Below are positions 22,867 to 32,729 of a stretch of 64,000 bases of DNA, piece after piece. Numbering within the stretch: the first letter of the stretch is position 1; each line of letters starts with the position of its first letter. Origin of the DNA: Oegoconia quadripuncta (taxonomy: Eukaryota > Arthropoda > Insecta > Lepidoptera > Autostichidae). Position numbers and translations under genes: made by a program. The notes under the pieces were generated by a model. That model was not told the origin of the DNA. It saw only the letters and a program-made list of their open reading frames with translations, and searched no databases. The stretch is taken from the NCBI GenBank assembly GCA_949316235.1, contig OX438760.1, forward strand, positions 2,234,501 through 2,298,500. The letters are read 5' to 3'.

Positions 22867-23216
22867 GCTCGAACTACCTCTCAAGACACCGCACCACCGC
22901 CTCGCACTTGCTCATAAATGACCAACTCTATATAGGTGTTCAAAACAGAACACCATTGAGTTGACCACACAAAGGCCTTTGGGCGAAGTTCCATACTTGG
23001 ACGCTAGTTGGCCCGTCCACGCGTCATAATCTTGCGTCCGAGCGGAACTCTAGTAGGAAAGTTAGCCCTAAGTTCAGACAATATATGAAGTTTGCCTGCA
23101 TACTGCCATACGTTATTAGTTGATGTACTTTGCCAATCTACTTACTGATGTAATGTTCACTATTCCATTTATACAAAAACCAGCAAGGCTACAACTTAGG
23201 GCGATTCGGTGAGAAA
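22867..23216. other. No recognised feature
   Basis: Unmatched sequence, no supported gene. Confidence 0.4.
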
Positions 23217-23329
23217 GAGTCGCGCGCGACATAATCACAGTCTCATGCAGCTGATTGGCTGTCGCTTGACAGCTATCAACTTGACCACCAATCGGCTTTG
23301 ATAGATGTAGGCTATGTCGCACGCGACTC
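23217..23329. mobile_element. 113-bp TIR foldback/MITE
   Basis: GAGTCGCGCGCGACATA (23217-23233) and TATGTCGCACGCGACTC (23313-23329) are inverted with one mismatch. Inside, GCTGATTGG and CCAATCGGC form a second inverted pair. No target duplication was seen. Confidence 0.5.
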
Positions 23330-23604
23330 CGACCAGCTCCCCAAAATTATAAAATTGTATTAGTTATATACTTTATTTAAAAAAAAAAGGACTACAATGA
23401 TCCTGCGGGTTCCTTGCGCCGCTTCTTTTCCCACAGATGATTTCCCTTTCCGAAGCGGTAGTAGCTAGGACATACCGAATAACAGATAAATGCAATAAAC
23501 TTTTTTTATTTCCAGCAGATTTAAATTGACATTCAACAAATGATATCATGTATCTTACGTTGAAATAAATGCTTGAAGTTTGAAGTTACTCTATGCCACT
23601 CGAG

Positions 23605-23793
23605 TCGCGCTAAGTTGGAGGGGTACCCGTGACCACGCCGTTTCGGTGCGCGCGGAGGAACACCGGGGGGTTTTTAGTGGGTAGGACAGCTCCCGTCTGG
23701 AGCTGTGAGTCCCACATATCCTCGCCGCTGACCGCAGTCAGCGGCGGGTCGAACGCGTAAATGTGTTTTCCCCTCGTCAAAAAAAAAAAAAAA
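23605..23793 (+). mobile_element. LINE 3' UTR ending in poly(A)
   Basis: GTGGGTAGGACAGCTCCCGT and GAGTCCCACATATCC, then TGTTTTCCCCTCGTC followed by an A run, is the 3' end of a LINE common in Lepidoptera (from memory). It is GC-richer than its surroundings and has no coding sequence left. Confidence 0.6.
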
Positions 23794-24177
23794 GGTGCAG
23801 GTACAACTATGGTTATTTTAAAAACACAAATCAAAAAATTAAAGAACGAAAACGTCATCTAAACCCTAACACACTTGTTACCTCGCTGAACTTACAGAAT
23901 GTCACTCAAGCAGAGATCTCCGCTTCAGGACAGTTAAAAAGGGACAGCTTTATGTAACTTGTACAGCAGTATCTCTTTCTAATTATACTACGCTTGAGCA
24001 ACATTCTGAAATGCGGGCGGCTTCTTAAGTGTCGCTCAACGGAGCGAGGTACGCGCCTTCCCGAAGATCGCGGACGAACTTCGGCATGTTCTATTACCAC
24101 GGACGCTTAGTCCCTACAGCAAGCCCCATACACTCATTGCTACCGAGTCATCATCATCATATCAGCCGAAAGACGTC
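23794..24177. other. No recognised feature
   Basis: AT-rich then mixed sequence. A (TCA)n run at 24150-24160 leads into a CGTCCACT motif typical of RTE ends. Confidence 0.4.
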
Positions 24178-24475
24178 CACTCACACCTGATGTTAAGCGA
24201 AGATGAGGTCGAAGGTGGAAGCGTATTGACCCGGAAACCCCAACACATTTGGGGGACTGGCTATCTTATGTCTGACAATCGGAACACAACTATGCTATTA
24301 ACATTGCTGCTTGGTGGCAGATTTAGATAAGATGGTGGTAGCTAGCCAGGCGGACATTTAAAATGCCCTACCACCAACCAAACCGAGTACTTAAACATGT
24401 ACCCCGCTGGGGATCGAACCCGCGACCTCCGAAACGTAAACCCAATGTTGTTTACATTGAGCCACGGAGGCGGTT
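24178..24475 (-). repeat. SINE A, 3' end truncated
   Basis: Starts at CACACCTGATGTTAAGCG, lacking the last 30 bp and the poly(A) end. It continues to box B and GAGCCACGGAGGCGGTT. Confidence 0.85.
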
Positions 24476-25087
24476 AAAAGACATCAGCATTTTTGGGCCA
24501 GTGTTTTGTCACCTAATAAAAGGTACACCTAAAAAAAGCCGGTACTAAAGACTATCAACTTAGCTATTCAAAAGAATTTTTGGAACCTTAGTATAGTTAT
24601 AAGAAATATTTGAAAATATCGCTCTCAGAATACATTTTGGCTCACAAACTATACAAAAACTAAATTCATTCCAAAAAAAAATAAAAAAATAGACAAGTGA
24701 CAAGTGACATTTTTGACTGTGAGGTTATAATTTAAGTAGGGATAACAGCAACAGTGAGCGAGCGACTGGCAGAATCATCGTCAAACACGATGGAGCCATA
24801 AAACCTGCAAAAAGTGAAGTGAAGTGACTCTGAAAAGAAAAAAACAATTTTTCTTTGGCCTAGCATCTTGTTTCCATGCGTGAGAATGCATGTGGTTAAT
24901 GTTGCCAGTATGTAATTTCAAAGTTCCCCAAACCATATTTCAAACCTCTTTTGTTCTTTTCTAAAGTCCTTTAAAAATATATGTGTTAGGTTTTTAGCAC
25001 GTCTGGTACTAAGAGTTCAAGACTATATTTATTAATTGAAGTGACAACAAACTGGCCCAAAGATGTATGGATCTGTGCTGTTGTCCT
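24476..25087. repeat. Unclassified 600-bp repeat G, copy 2
   Basis: Matches 8999-9597 closely and carries the uninterrupted GGGATAAC site. It has about 50 extra bases after GAGCGAGCGAC that include a short GTGAAGTGAAGTGA repeat. It abuts SINE A on the left and a Helitron fragment on the right. Confidence 0.75.
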
Positions 25088-25200
25088 TTGGTATATAGGT
25101 AGAATATTAAAACTTGGGATATTTTTTATCCCGATGTAGGTCCCGTGGGATAAACTAATTTCCGCGTAATGTTTTTCTAACACAGGCGAATCGAATATGT
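25088..25200 (+). mobile_element. Helitron fragment
   Basis: TTTGGTATATAGGTAGAATA, GGATATTTTTTATCCCG and the CAGGCGAATCG end match the middle and end of the 1591-1821 Helitron; the CTAG terminus is missing. Confidence 0.55.
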
Positions 25201-26093
25201 AGGAAAAAAACCTTTTTTTTAATTTAAGTAGCTTTATACATAAAAGCATTATTTTAACAAAATATCGTATGTTAATAGAGCGCAGAAAGTTGTGAATTAT
25301 GTTGACATGTATAAAAACAAAAAATCAAATGAAATTAAATAAAATTATTTAGCATACATATACTTATACAAAGTCAATTAAACTAGGTACAAACTCGGGA
25401 TAGTACTAATTCTGGCACACTTCATCTCACACATTCTGTTGCAATATCCCCTTTATAACACGTTTGTGTTATAAAGGGGATATTGCATTTGCATTTTTGA
25501 TTTTATTTCATTTGACAAAGATTTCTCGCCAAAGAGATATAACTAAGAACTGAACCAAAAGAACTGTTTGATTGACATAAAACAGCTCATTGAACTTTTT
25601 GATAAAAAAATTCAAATCCACCCTCAAAGATGTTATAAAAATTATCGGGCGGAAATTTACAGGGTGTGAAGAAAAAATTGAAAATTACTCCGTCCCCAGG
25701 CGCCTTTGATTCGGTTCGCGCCTCTTCGTTTACTTTGCCTTGAGTTTTTTGATCACCCCTAAACGCTAGCGTTGCAATGTTAAACCAAGGTTCTGTAGAG
25801 GAGAATTGAGGACTTTTAACTCCCTACGCAAAAAGCGGGGTATAATAAGTTTTCAGCCTATGTTTGTGTATATGTGTGTCTGTCTGTGGCATTGCACCTC
25901 CAAAACGGCTAAACTGACTTAAAATGTTTTTTTTGCTTACGAAAACTTTATTTTTATTTTTATTTTATTTATTCAAGAAACCAACAGCTTCCTTAATAGC
26001 AGGTACAAAGTAACAAGTAATTAATAAATATAGCCAATAACAGGTTTCGATATATTACTTCACATTAATACTCTTTTATTATTTGAAGAGTTC

Positions 26094-26097
<4 letters not shown>
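25201..26097. other. No recognised gene; perfect hairpin inside
   Basis: The only structured item is the hairpin at 25440-25487. Around 25970-26050 a possible minus-strand LINE tail (TTTATTTATTCAAG) precedes the GT array. Confidence 0.4.
25440..25487. repeat. Perfect 22-bp-stem hairpin
   Basis: TGCAATATCCCCTTTATAAC plus AC pairs without mismatch with the sequence at 25466-25487 around the loop GTTT. No target duplication is visible. Confidence 0.85.
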
Positions 26098-26171
<74 letters not shown>

Positions 26172-26275
26172 TATGTGTGTATGTGCGGGTGTGTGTTTGT
26201 GTTTGTGTGTGTGCGAGTATGCGTGTGTGTGAGGGGGTGTGTGTGTATTGTGATGTGAGTGTGTGGCTGCGTATG
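26098..26275. repeat. (GT)n microsatellite
   Basis: About 65 bp of pure GT repeat followed by interrupted GTGTAT/GTGCG units. The open frames on both strands are artefacts of the repeat. Confidence 0.95.
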
Positions 26276-26636
26276 CATGCGTAGAGAAATCTTAATTATT
26301 ATAATTTATTAGTAAAGTCATATCATGAATAATTCTTGTTCTTCAAACATTTTGTAACCCTAGATACAAATGCAGCTTTCGAAAGACTGAATGGATCTAA
26401 ATCTGAGAATTGATTATTATAATTTACGAATATACGAGTCATAGGGCACTTTTGAGCATATTTATGGTAAATGATTTTTAGTGATGTTTGATGGAAATCA
26501 CTTAGCTTCTAACGCAATTGCTCTCACCAAGATAGGATTATATATGATTATATATAGTATGACCAGGTCCTCTTGCTCCAACTGATAATAATGTACATTC
26601 ATAATGGATTATTAATATAGGAAAAAGTACCAGGTG
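26276..26636. other. No recognised feature
   Basis: AT-rich; GTATGACCAGGTCCT near 26567 recurs near 52820 (GTATGACCAGGTCCTA) with downstream ATGGATTATTAATAT, so this is the edge of another shared repeat that abuts SINE A in both places. Confidence 0.45.
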
Positions 26637-26853
26637 TTTTTTTAAGCACCACGGGTTATCACTGACCTCAATCACACCTGATGTGGTAACGTACTGACCC
26701 GGAAACCTCATCTTATTTGGGGGACTGGCTATCTTATCTCTGACAACCGGAACACAACAATGCTATTAACATTACTGTTTGGCGTCGGATTTACATAAGA
26801 TGGTGGTAGCTAGCCAGGCGGACATTTAAAATGCCCTACCACCAACCAACCAT
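26637..26853 (-). repeat. SINE A, head lost
   Basis: The T run and CACCACGGGTTATCACTGAC lead to CCCTACCACCAACC, where the match stops before box B. About 30 bp after CACACCTGATGT are also deleted. Confidence 0.8.
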
Positions 26854-26899
26854 AGCTCGACCTTGGCACCTACTCTCAATTCAATTCTGATGGTGTTAA

Positions 26900-26933
26900 C
26901 ATAAGCTAACGCTGTAACCAGCGATAGCTTATG
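26900..26933. repeat. Short hairpin, 15-bp stem
   Basis: CATAAGCTAACGCTG pairs with CAGCGATAGCTTATG with one mismatch around TAAC. Confidence 0.7.
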
Positions 26934-27017
26934 CTTTCCGAAGGTAGCGCATGTAGTCAGTGACATCGGAAACGGCAAGCAGTGTTTTTCGGTTGACGTT
27001 GTCAATACATTCCTTTA

Positions 27018-27070
27018 AATTAAATTAAATTAAATTAAAAATATAATTAAAAAAAAAAAAAAAAAAAACA
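27018..27070. repeat. (TTAAA)n and poly(A) run
   Basis: AAATTAAATTAAATTAAATT followed by about 20 A; probably the 3' end of a decayed plus-strand retroposon. Confidence 0.6.
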
Positions 27071-27965
27071 ATAAAAGGTTATCCAGTTGGCAACTGAACG
27101 TGTCGTCGTTTGGTCTCGATGCACTGAGTAAGGAACCCAAAGACAGTTTCTCAACAAATTAACCGTCGGTACACGTCGAAAGTTCCGATAAAACAATTTG
27201 GTCGATGATTGGCGGGACTTGTGCCCGTCGCAATTTGCATACCTCCCCGTTGCCATGAAGAGTTCGTTTCCGAACGAAAAAGTTTTTAAACTGCCACGGG
27301 ACTTCCTCTAGAAAACATTTGAAATTAATTTCTTAAAATCTTTATGAAATATTGCCAATACAATCGCAATCAGAAGTCGGAAGTGTAAAGGAAAGAGTGA
27401 TTTTGAATTTGGAATCCATAAAATTTCACGAAGTAACCAGTATGAACGAAGGAGGTATAAAATAAAGAAAAGATTACAAATATATGGAAAAATTTATTCT
27501 TTGAATTTGGAACTATCAATGTCTCCGAAGACGTCTTGATTTTATGCTAATTTAGAGAAGTAAATGCGGTGAAAAAGGCTACTTTATCTTTATGAAATCT
27601 TTAAAGAAGAATCTTAATAAAATCAACATTCTCTTTTTCTGCTAATTTATTTTGATCATAGTACACTATTGTAAGTAAGAGATCATTCTATTATTTTTTA
27701 CCCGACTGCCCAAGAAAGGAAGTAATGTTTTTCAAGTGTAGTATGTATGGCCGTTCCTTTGGCGCATCCTGTACCCTAGACATGTTTGACCGATTTCGAA
27801 GTGTCGTTAGATTCGTCTTGATACCTGGAGGTTATAGAATACATTTTTATGGTACAAATCCAACAAGGCGTCCGCAAAATACAAAATATGCTGTCGGCTT
27901 TTTTGGTTTTTAAATACTTTGTTATTAAACTGACAATCTTAAATACATACCTAATTTATTTAATA
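27071..27965. other. No recognised gene
   Basis: CCCGACTGCCCAAGAAAGGA near 27702 looks like an old lepidopteran dispersed repeat, but I see no partner in the window. Confidence 0.35.
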
Positions 27966-28223
27966 CTAGCAGCTGCCCGCGACTTCGTCCGCGTAGACTA
28001 CATGAATCAACACTTAATTACTTTCCCACGGGAATACCTACATTCAGCAGAAAAATTACCATGTAGAGTTTATCTCAAACAGGAAAAGACCCTGGGCAGA
28101 TAACAGGTATGTGGAACCATGTTGATGTTTTGCCAGGTAAATGAATTAAGACATGGATCCATTAAAAGACCTTTCTATTTATTAAAGTACTTTATATTTA
28201 TTAAAGTAAGTAGTTTATATTTA

Positions 28224-28679
28224 TTAAAGTACTTCCTTATAAACAACATTTTTTGCCATGTTTGAAGGTGGTAGCAATAGAACCAAACTTTGAGGTGAAC
28301 TTACACGGGAGCATGCCACATAGAACTGACCGTGAGAGAAACAGTCCTGTCGTAGGTCTACTCCGGCGAATTTGAGAGTTTGCCCCTGCGACTTATTTAT
28401 TGTCATGGCAAAACAGACCTTTAGTGGAAACTGAAGCCTTTTGAATTCAAAGGGAAGATCATTTGGTATTAATGGAATACGCGGTACAAACACTGTTTCT
28501 CCCTGAGCAGGTCCTGTTAAAATAGTGGCCTCTACTACGTTCCGGTGCAAAGCCTTGACTTGCAACCTAGTACCGTTACAAAGTTTGGGTGGCTTTAAAT
28601 TTCTCAATAACATAACAGGTGCACCCACACGTAGTAAAAGTCTGTGATATGGCATACCCGGTGGGTTCAAAGTGTTCAA
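28224..28679 (-). pseudogene. Helitron Pif1-like helicase, C-terminal fragment
   Basis: The 151-aa frame contains RVGAPVMLLRNL near residues 17-28, NGTRLQV, then RIPLIPNDLPFEFKRLQFPL and CFAMTINKSQGQTL near 88-101, followed by GQFYVACSRVSSP. These are the last conserved helicase motifs of Pif1-type enzymes, which in Helitrons are fused to a HUH Rep nuclease and unwind DNA during rolling-circle transposition. Walker A and B and the Rep domain are missing; a full Rep-Hel protein is usually well over 1000 aa. The frame ends about 255 bp before the Helitron 3' terminus, as expected. Its uninterrupted state suggests a recent parent, but as a lone C-terminus it should have no activity. Confidence 0.85.
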
Positions 28680-29155
28680 CTCACCCTTATCTCATTCTCT
28701 AACCCCAAGGGGTTAGCTTCAAAACAAATGGCATTTTCGTAATCAACGTCCCAAAAAACCTAAATAATGACACCAATATTGACTTTTTTGGTATCAACCC
28801 CCACCCCTATCTCAACCCTAGAGGGTTAACTTAAAATAAATGTCATTTTCATAATCAACATCCCATAAAACCTAAATAACGACACCAATATCGATTTTAT
28901 GGTTTTAACCCCCATTTCACAACCCAGGGGGTTGAATTCGAACAATCTCAAAACACGTATTAGCTTATTTGTTCCTAGGAGTACTCTTGCGAAGTTTCGA
29001 TTCGAAAATAGTCGAAATGTCCAAGTTATACTGGTTCTTCATACAAACTTCCCACTCCTGTTTCACCCCCTTAAAGGGTGAATTTTGAAAAATCCTTTCT
29101 TAGTGCTCCCCTAGACCTCGTAAGGAACCTACGTGCCAAATTTGGAAATTCTATT
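28680..29155 (-). repeat. Helitron internal block, copy 1
   Basis: About 475 bp matching 29975-30452: ACCCCAAGGGGTTAGCTTC, ACACGTATTAGCTTATTTG and CCTCGTAAGGAACCTACGTG occur in the same order in both. A third partial copy is at 29700-29970. Confidence 0.75.
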
Positions 29156-29162
29156 CACCCCT

Positions 29163-29417
29163 TTGACTATGACTATGACTTTGACTAAAACTTTAACTAT
29201 GACTTTGACTATGACTTCGACTATGACATTGACTACGACTTTGACTTTGACTATGACTATGGATTTGACTATGACTTTGACATTGACTATGGCTTTGACT
29301 ATGACTTTGACTATGACTTTGACTATGACTTTGACTATGACTTTGACTATGACTTTGACTATGACTATGACTCTGACTATGATTTTGACTATGACTTTGA
29401 CATGACTTTGACTATGA
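29163..29417. repeat. Tandem array of TTGACTATGACT units
   Basis: A 12-bp unit built from TTGACT and ATGACT hexamers is repeated about 20 times with point changes. The 90-aa Met-Thr-Leu-Thr frame is a by-product. Confidence 0.95.
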
Positions 29418-29424
29418 ATTTTAC

Positions 29425-29692
29425 TTTTCGACTTTGAGTCTTCGACTTTGAGTCTTCGACTTTGAGCCTTCGACTTTGAGCCTTCGTCTTTGAGCCTTCG
29501 ATTTTAAGCCTTCGATTTTGAGCCTTCGACTTTGAGCTTTCGACTTTGAGTCTTCGACTTTTAGCCTTCGACTTTCAGCCTTCGATTTTGAGCCTTCGAA
29601 TTTGAGCCTTCGTCTTTGAGCCTTTGACTTTGAGCCTTCGACTTTGAGTCTTCGACTTTGAGCCTTCGACTTTGACTCTTCGACTTCGACAC
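29425..29692. repeat. Tandem array of 14-bp CTTCGACTTTGAGC units
   Basis: About 19 units of TTCGACTTTGAGCC with variants. It shares the GACTTTGA core with the preceding array, so the two may have arisen from one seed. Confidence 0.95.
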
Positions 29693-29974
29693 CAATTTGA
29701 ATTTGTGATTTTAACCCCTACCACTATCGCAACCCGTAAGGGGTTAGCTTCAAAATAAATGCCATTTTCGCAATCAACGTCCCAAAAACCTAAATAACGA
29801 CACCAATATAGACTTTTTTGGTATCATCCCCCACCTCTATCTCACCCCTAGAGGGTTGGCTTAAAATAAATGTCATTTTCATAATCAACATCCCAAAAAA
29901 CCTAAATAACGACACCAATATCGATTTTATGGTTTCAACCCCCATTTCACACCCCAGGGGGCTGTTTTTCGAAA

Positions 29975-30452
29975 AATCTCAACTCACCCTTATCGCATTC
30001 TCTAACCCCAAGGGGTTAGCTTCAAAATAAATGTCATTTTCGCAATCAACGTCCCAAAAAACCTAAATAACGACACCAATATAGACTTTTTTGGTATCAT
30101 CCCCCACCCCTATCTCACCCCTAGAGGGTTGGCTTAAAATAAATGTCATTTTCAAAATCAACATCCCATAAAACCTAAATAACGACACCAATATCGATTT
30201 TACGGTTTTAACCCCCATTTCACAACCCAGGGGGTTGTTTTTCGAAAAATCTCAAAACACGTATTAGCTTATTTGTTCCTAGGAGTACTCTTGCGAAGTT
30301 TCGAGTCGAAAATAGTCGAAATGTCCAAGTTATACTTTTTCTTCATACAAACTTCCCACCCCTGTTTCACCCCCTTAAAGGGTGAATTTTGAAAAATCCT
30401 TTCTTAGTGCTCCCCTAGACCTCGTAAGGAACCTACGTGCCAAATTTGGAAA
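29975..30452 (-). repeat. Helitron internal block, copy 2, next to the 5' terminus
   Basis: Second copy of the block at 28680-29155, lying just inside the Helitron start. A (TCAG)n stretch at 30488-30517 follows. Confidence 0.75.
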
Positions 30453-30644
30453 CTCTAGACCCAGCGGTTTGGCCTGTGCGTTGATATGTCAGTCAGTCAG
30501 TCAGTCAGTCAGTCAGTTTCTTCCTTTATATATTTAGATTTATCTCGTCAAAATTCAACACGGAATTTAAAATTAATATTATTGTCACAGTTATTTCTTC
30601 ACTTACATACTTACATAAGTACAATTACATACTTACATACATAC

Positions 30645-30882
30645 GACGACCGATCGGTGTAGTGGATAGTGACCCTGTCAGCGAAACCAACGGTTGCGGG
30701 TTCGAATCCCGCGAAAAGGTTCGAAATGTTTGTATGATCATGATGATGATGAATACGAACATTTATTCCCGAGTCGTGGATGTTTATATAAATATTTATG
30801 TATTTTTATCCGTTATCCATAGTACAAGCTTTGCTTAGTTTGGGACTAGATGATTCGTGTGTCTGAAACATAAAAAAAAAAT
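30645..30882 (+). repeat. SINE C, near full length
   Basis: Head CGACCGATCGGTGTAGTGGA, box B GGTTCGAATCCCGC and the GGGACTAGATGATTCGTG end. A small ATGATGATG expansion lies after the head. Confidence 0.8.
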
Positions 30883-31249
30883 ACATATACATACATACAT
30901 ACACTCGAAAAATATTGCCCTCCTTTCTTGAGCAGTCAGGTGAAAAGTTTGTCAATGGTCATATTACATACGGAACCCTCATCGCACAAGTCTTACTCGC
31001 ACTTGACCGTCTTTTTTATTTACGGCGAAATTTCTCAATATTATCGTATACAGAATGATGTTTTATGACGACACAGGTTTAGATATCAAACGTCGTCCTC
31101 GCTGCTCTAACGGCGGGATTCACTTAGTGATTTTATATCTTCTATCAATGCTCTCTCCTTGTTTAACGAGGATTAGGAGGATTTTACACTAGGGTGTTTT
31201 CACGCGGCGTTTTTTACTATCATCAACATATTGTTAAACTAATGGTGGA
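30883..31249. other. No recognised feature
   Basis: A (CATA)n stretch at about 30888-30903, then unmatched sequence. Confidence 0.4.
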
Positions 31250-31571
31250 AAAGGTTTTGTACTTGACCTCAATCACACCTGATGTTAAGTGAAGATGAGG
31301 TCGAAGGTGGAAGCGTAGTGACCCGGAAACCTCAACACATTTGGGGGACTGGCTATCTTATCTCTGACAACCGGAATACAACAATGCTATTAACATTGCT
31401 ACTTGGCGGCAGATTTAGATATGATGGTGGTAGCTAGCCAGGCGGACATTTAAAATGTGCCCTACCACCAACAAAACCGAGTACTTAAACATGTACCCCG
31501 CAGGGGATTGAACCCGCGACCTCCGAATCGTAATACCCAATGTTGTTTACATTGAGCCACGGAGGCGCTTA
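31250..31571 (-). repeat. SINE A, near full length
   Basis: Starts at GGTTTTGTACTTGACCTCAA (poly(A) end lost) and reaches box B (GGGGATTGAACCC) and GAGCCACGGAGGCG. Confidence 0.85.
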
Positions 31572-32261
31572 AAAATGTCACGGATTGAAAAGTTTCGTCA
31601 TCTTAAAGTTGACTTATCCATGTAGACAAGTTGTTGATTTGGCATTCGATAACATTGGCAGATCAAACCAATAAACAGGTTTTAGTTCAACTATTCATAG
31701 CCAAGGAACACTAGTTCGGCTAAATATAAACCCTGTCGTCAAAGAGTTAAGCATAATTTGTGTTACTCAGTTTAGAAAGGTTACATGTGTTTGTTGAATG
31801 TCAAATTAAATTATTTGAAAACTGACGAACCTTTTCATTTTGCGACTGTGCATTCGTCTGTGAACAGTCTTCTTGTCTAAAATAATTAAGTGCTTAAAGA
31901 CGAAAATCTATTATGAATTTGTCTTTCTAGTGATTACTTAAACTACTAAAACGTGATCTCTGACTATGCTTCTCATAGGAAAGGTCAAGGAAAGGACATT
32001 GCTTGGTGTTTGACTATGAAATTGAGTCAGAAATAAAGATATACGTAGAAAAGCGAATGTCACCGACACAGCCCAGCGGATTATTAAATTAAAGCGGCAG
32101 TGAGCAGAGCCTATGTTCAGCTGTGTACTTTCTGTGGCTGATGTGGTAATGAAGTATACTCAAGGAATAAGGTGTATTAGTTTTAAAAAAAGACGAAGGT
32201 TACCGGGGATGACGAAATAATCAATAGTTTTGATATTTATACAGTTTGAATTCATTAACCA
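31572..32261. other. No recognised feature
   Basis: Unmatched low-copy sequence, no supported gene. Confidence 0.4.
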
Positions 32262-32493
32262 CTAGCTTTTCGCCCGTGGCTTCGCCTGCGTAGAAAACCT
32301 TATCGCGGATATGTTTAATTTGTTCATTGCGCGGGAACTACTCACTTTATCGGGATAAAAGTATCCTGTCTTAGTCCATGGTACTCATAATTTTATCTAT
32401 ATGGTAAATTGCATCTAAATCCGTTCATCCGTTTCGCTGTGATTTAGCACCAAACATCCAAACTTTCACATTTATAATATTAGTAAGATTAGA
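32262..32493 (-). mobile_element. Non-autonomous Helitron, 232 bp
   Basis: Minus-strand copy of the family at 1591-1821. It starts TCTAATCTTACTAATATTAT after A and ends with the hairpin CTACGCAGGCGAAGCCACGGGCG and CTAG before T. Both ends are intact. Confidence 0.75.
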
Positions 32494-32529
32494 TTTTGAT
32501 CCATATTTGCTTTAAATATTTGATATTTC

Positions 32530-32690
32530 TGTAGAATAGAATAACTTTATTCGCTGACAGAAACAATTCACAACAAGCAATAAAAGTACAAAAAACCAGA
32601 CAATTTTATAATTTATGTGCGCCCTGTATCAGGCCAACGAATTGGATCTGACTCAGCATAAAGTAAAATCAAGATTGTTATTTTAAACAT
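32530..32690 (-). mobile_element. LINE 3' tail
   Basis: The left edge GTAGAATAGAATAACTTTATT is a repeat-tailed LINE end on the minus strand; the body has no motif. Confidence 0.45.
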
Positions 32691-32729
32691 TTCTCATGCA
32701 TTAAAATAAATAAATAATAAATAAAAAAA

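Larger units (their letters stand above)
27966..30538 (-). mobile_element. Helitron, 2.57 kb, both termini present
   Basis: On the minus strand it begins at 30538 with TCTAAATATATAAAGGAAG, preceded by A, and ends at 27966 with a GC-rich hairpin (CGCGGACGAAGTCGCGGGC) and CTAG, followed by T. These are the expected Helitron ends and A/T insertion site. Inside are a helicase C-terminal frame (28224-28679), a duplicated GGGG-rich block and two tandem arrays. The Rep nuclease and most of the helicase are absent, so it cannot move alone. I infer internal deletion of an autonomous parent. Two overlapping Helitrons rather than one is the main alternative. Confidence 0.7.

Noticed and set aside
26060..26284. 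Open frames of 72 and 61 aa over the GT array
   Set aside because: They are His/Thr and Cys/Val repeats produced by the dinucleotide repeat itself.
29133..29405. 90-aa Met-Thr-Leu-Thr frame
   Set aside because: Direct translation of the 12-bp tandem array; no start context or flanking coding signal.
30488..30517. CRISPR-like direct repeat (TCAG)n
   Set aside because: Simple tetranucleotide repeat in a eukaryotic Helitron end, with no spacers.
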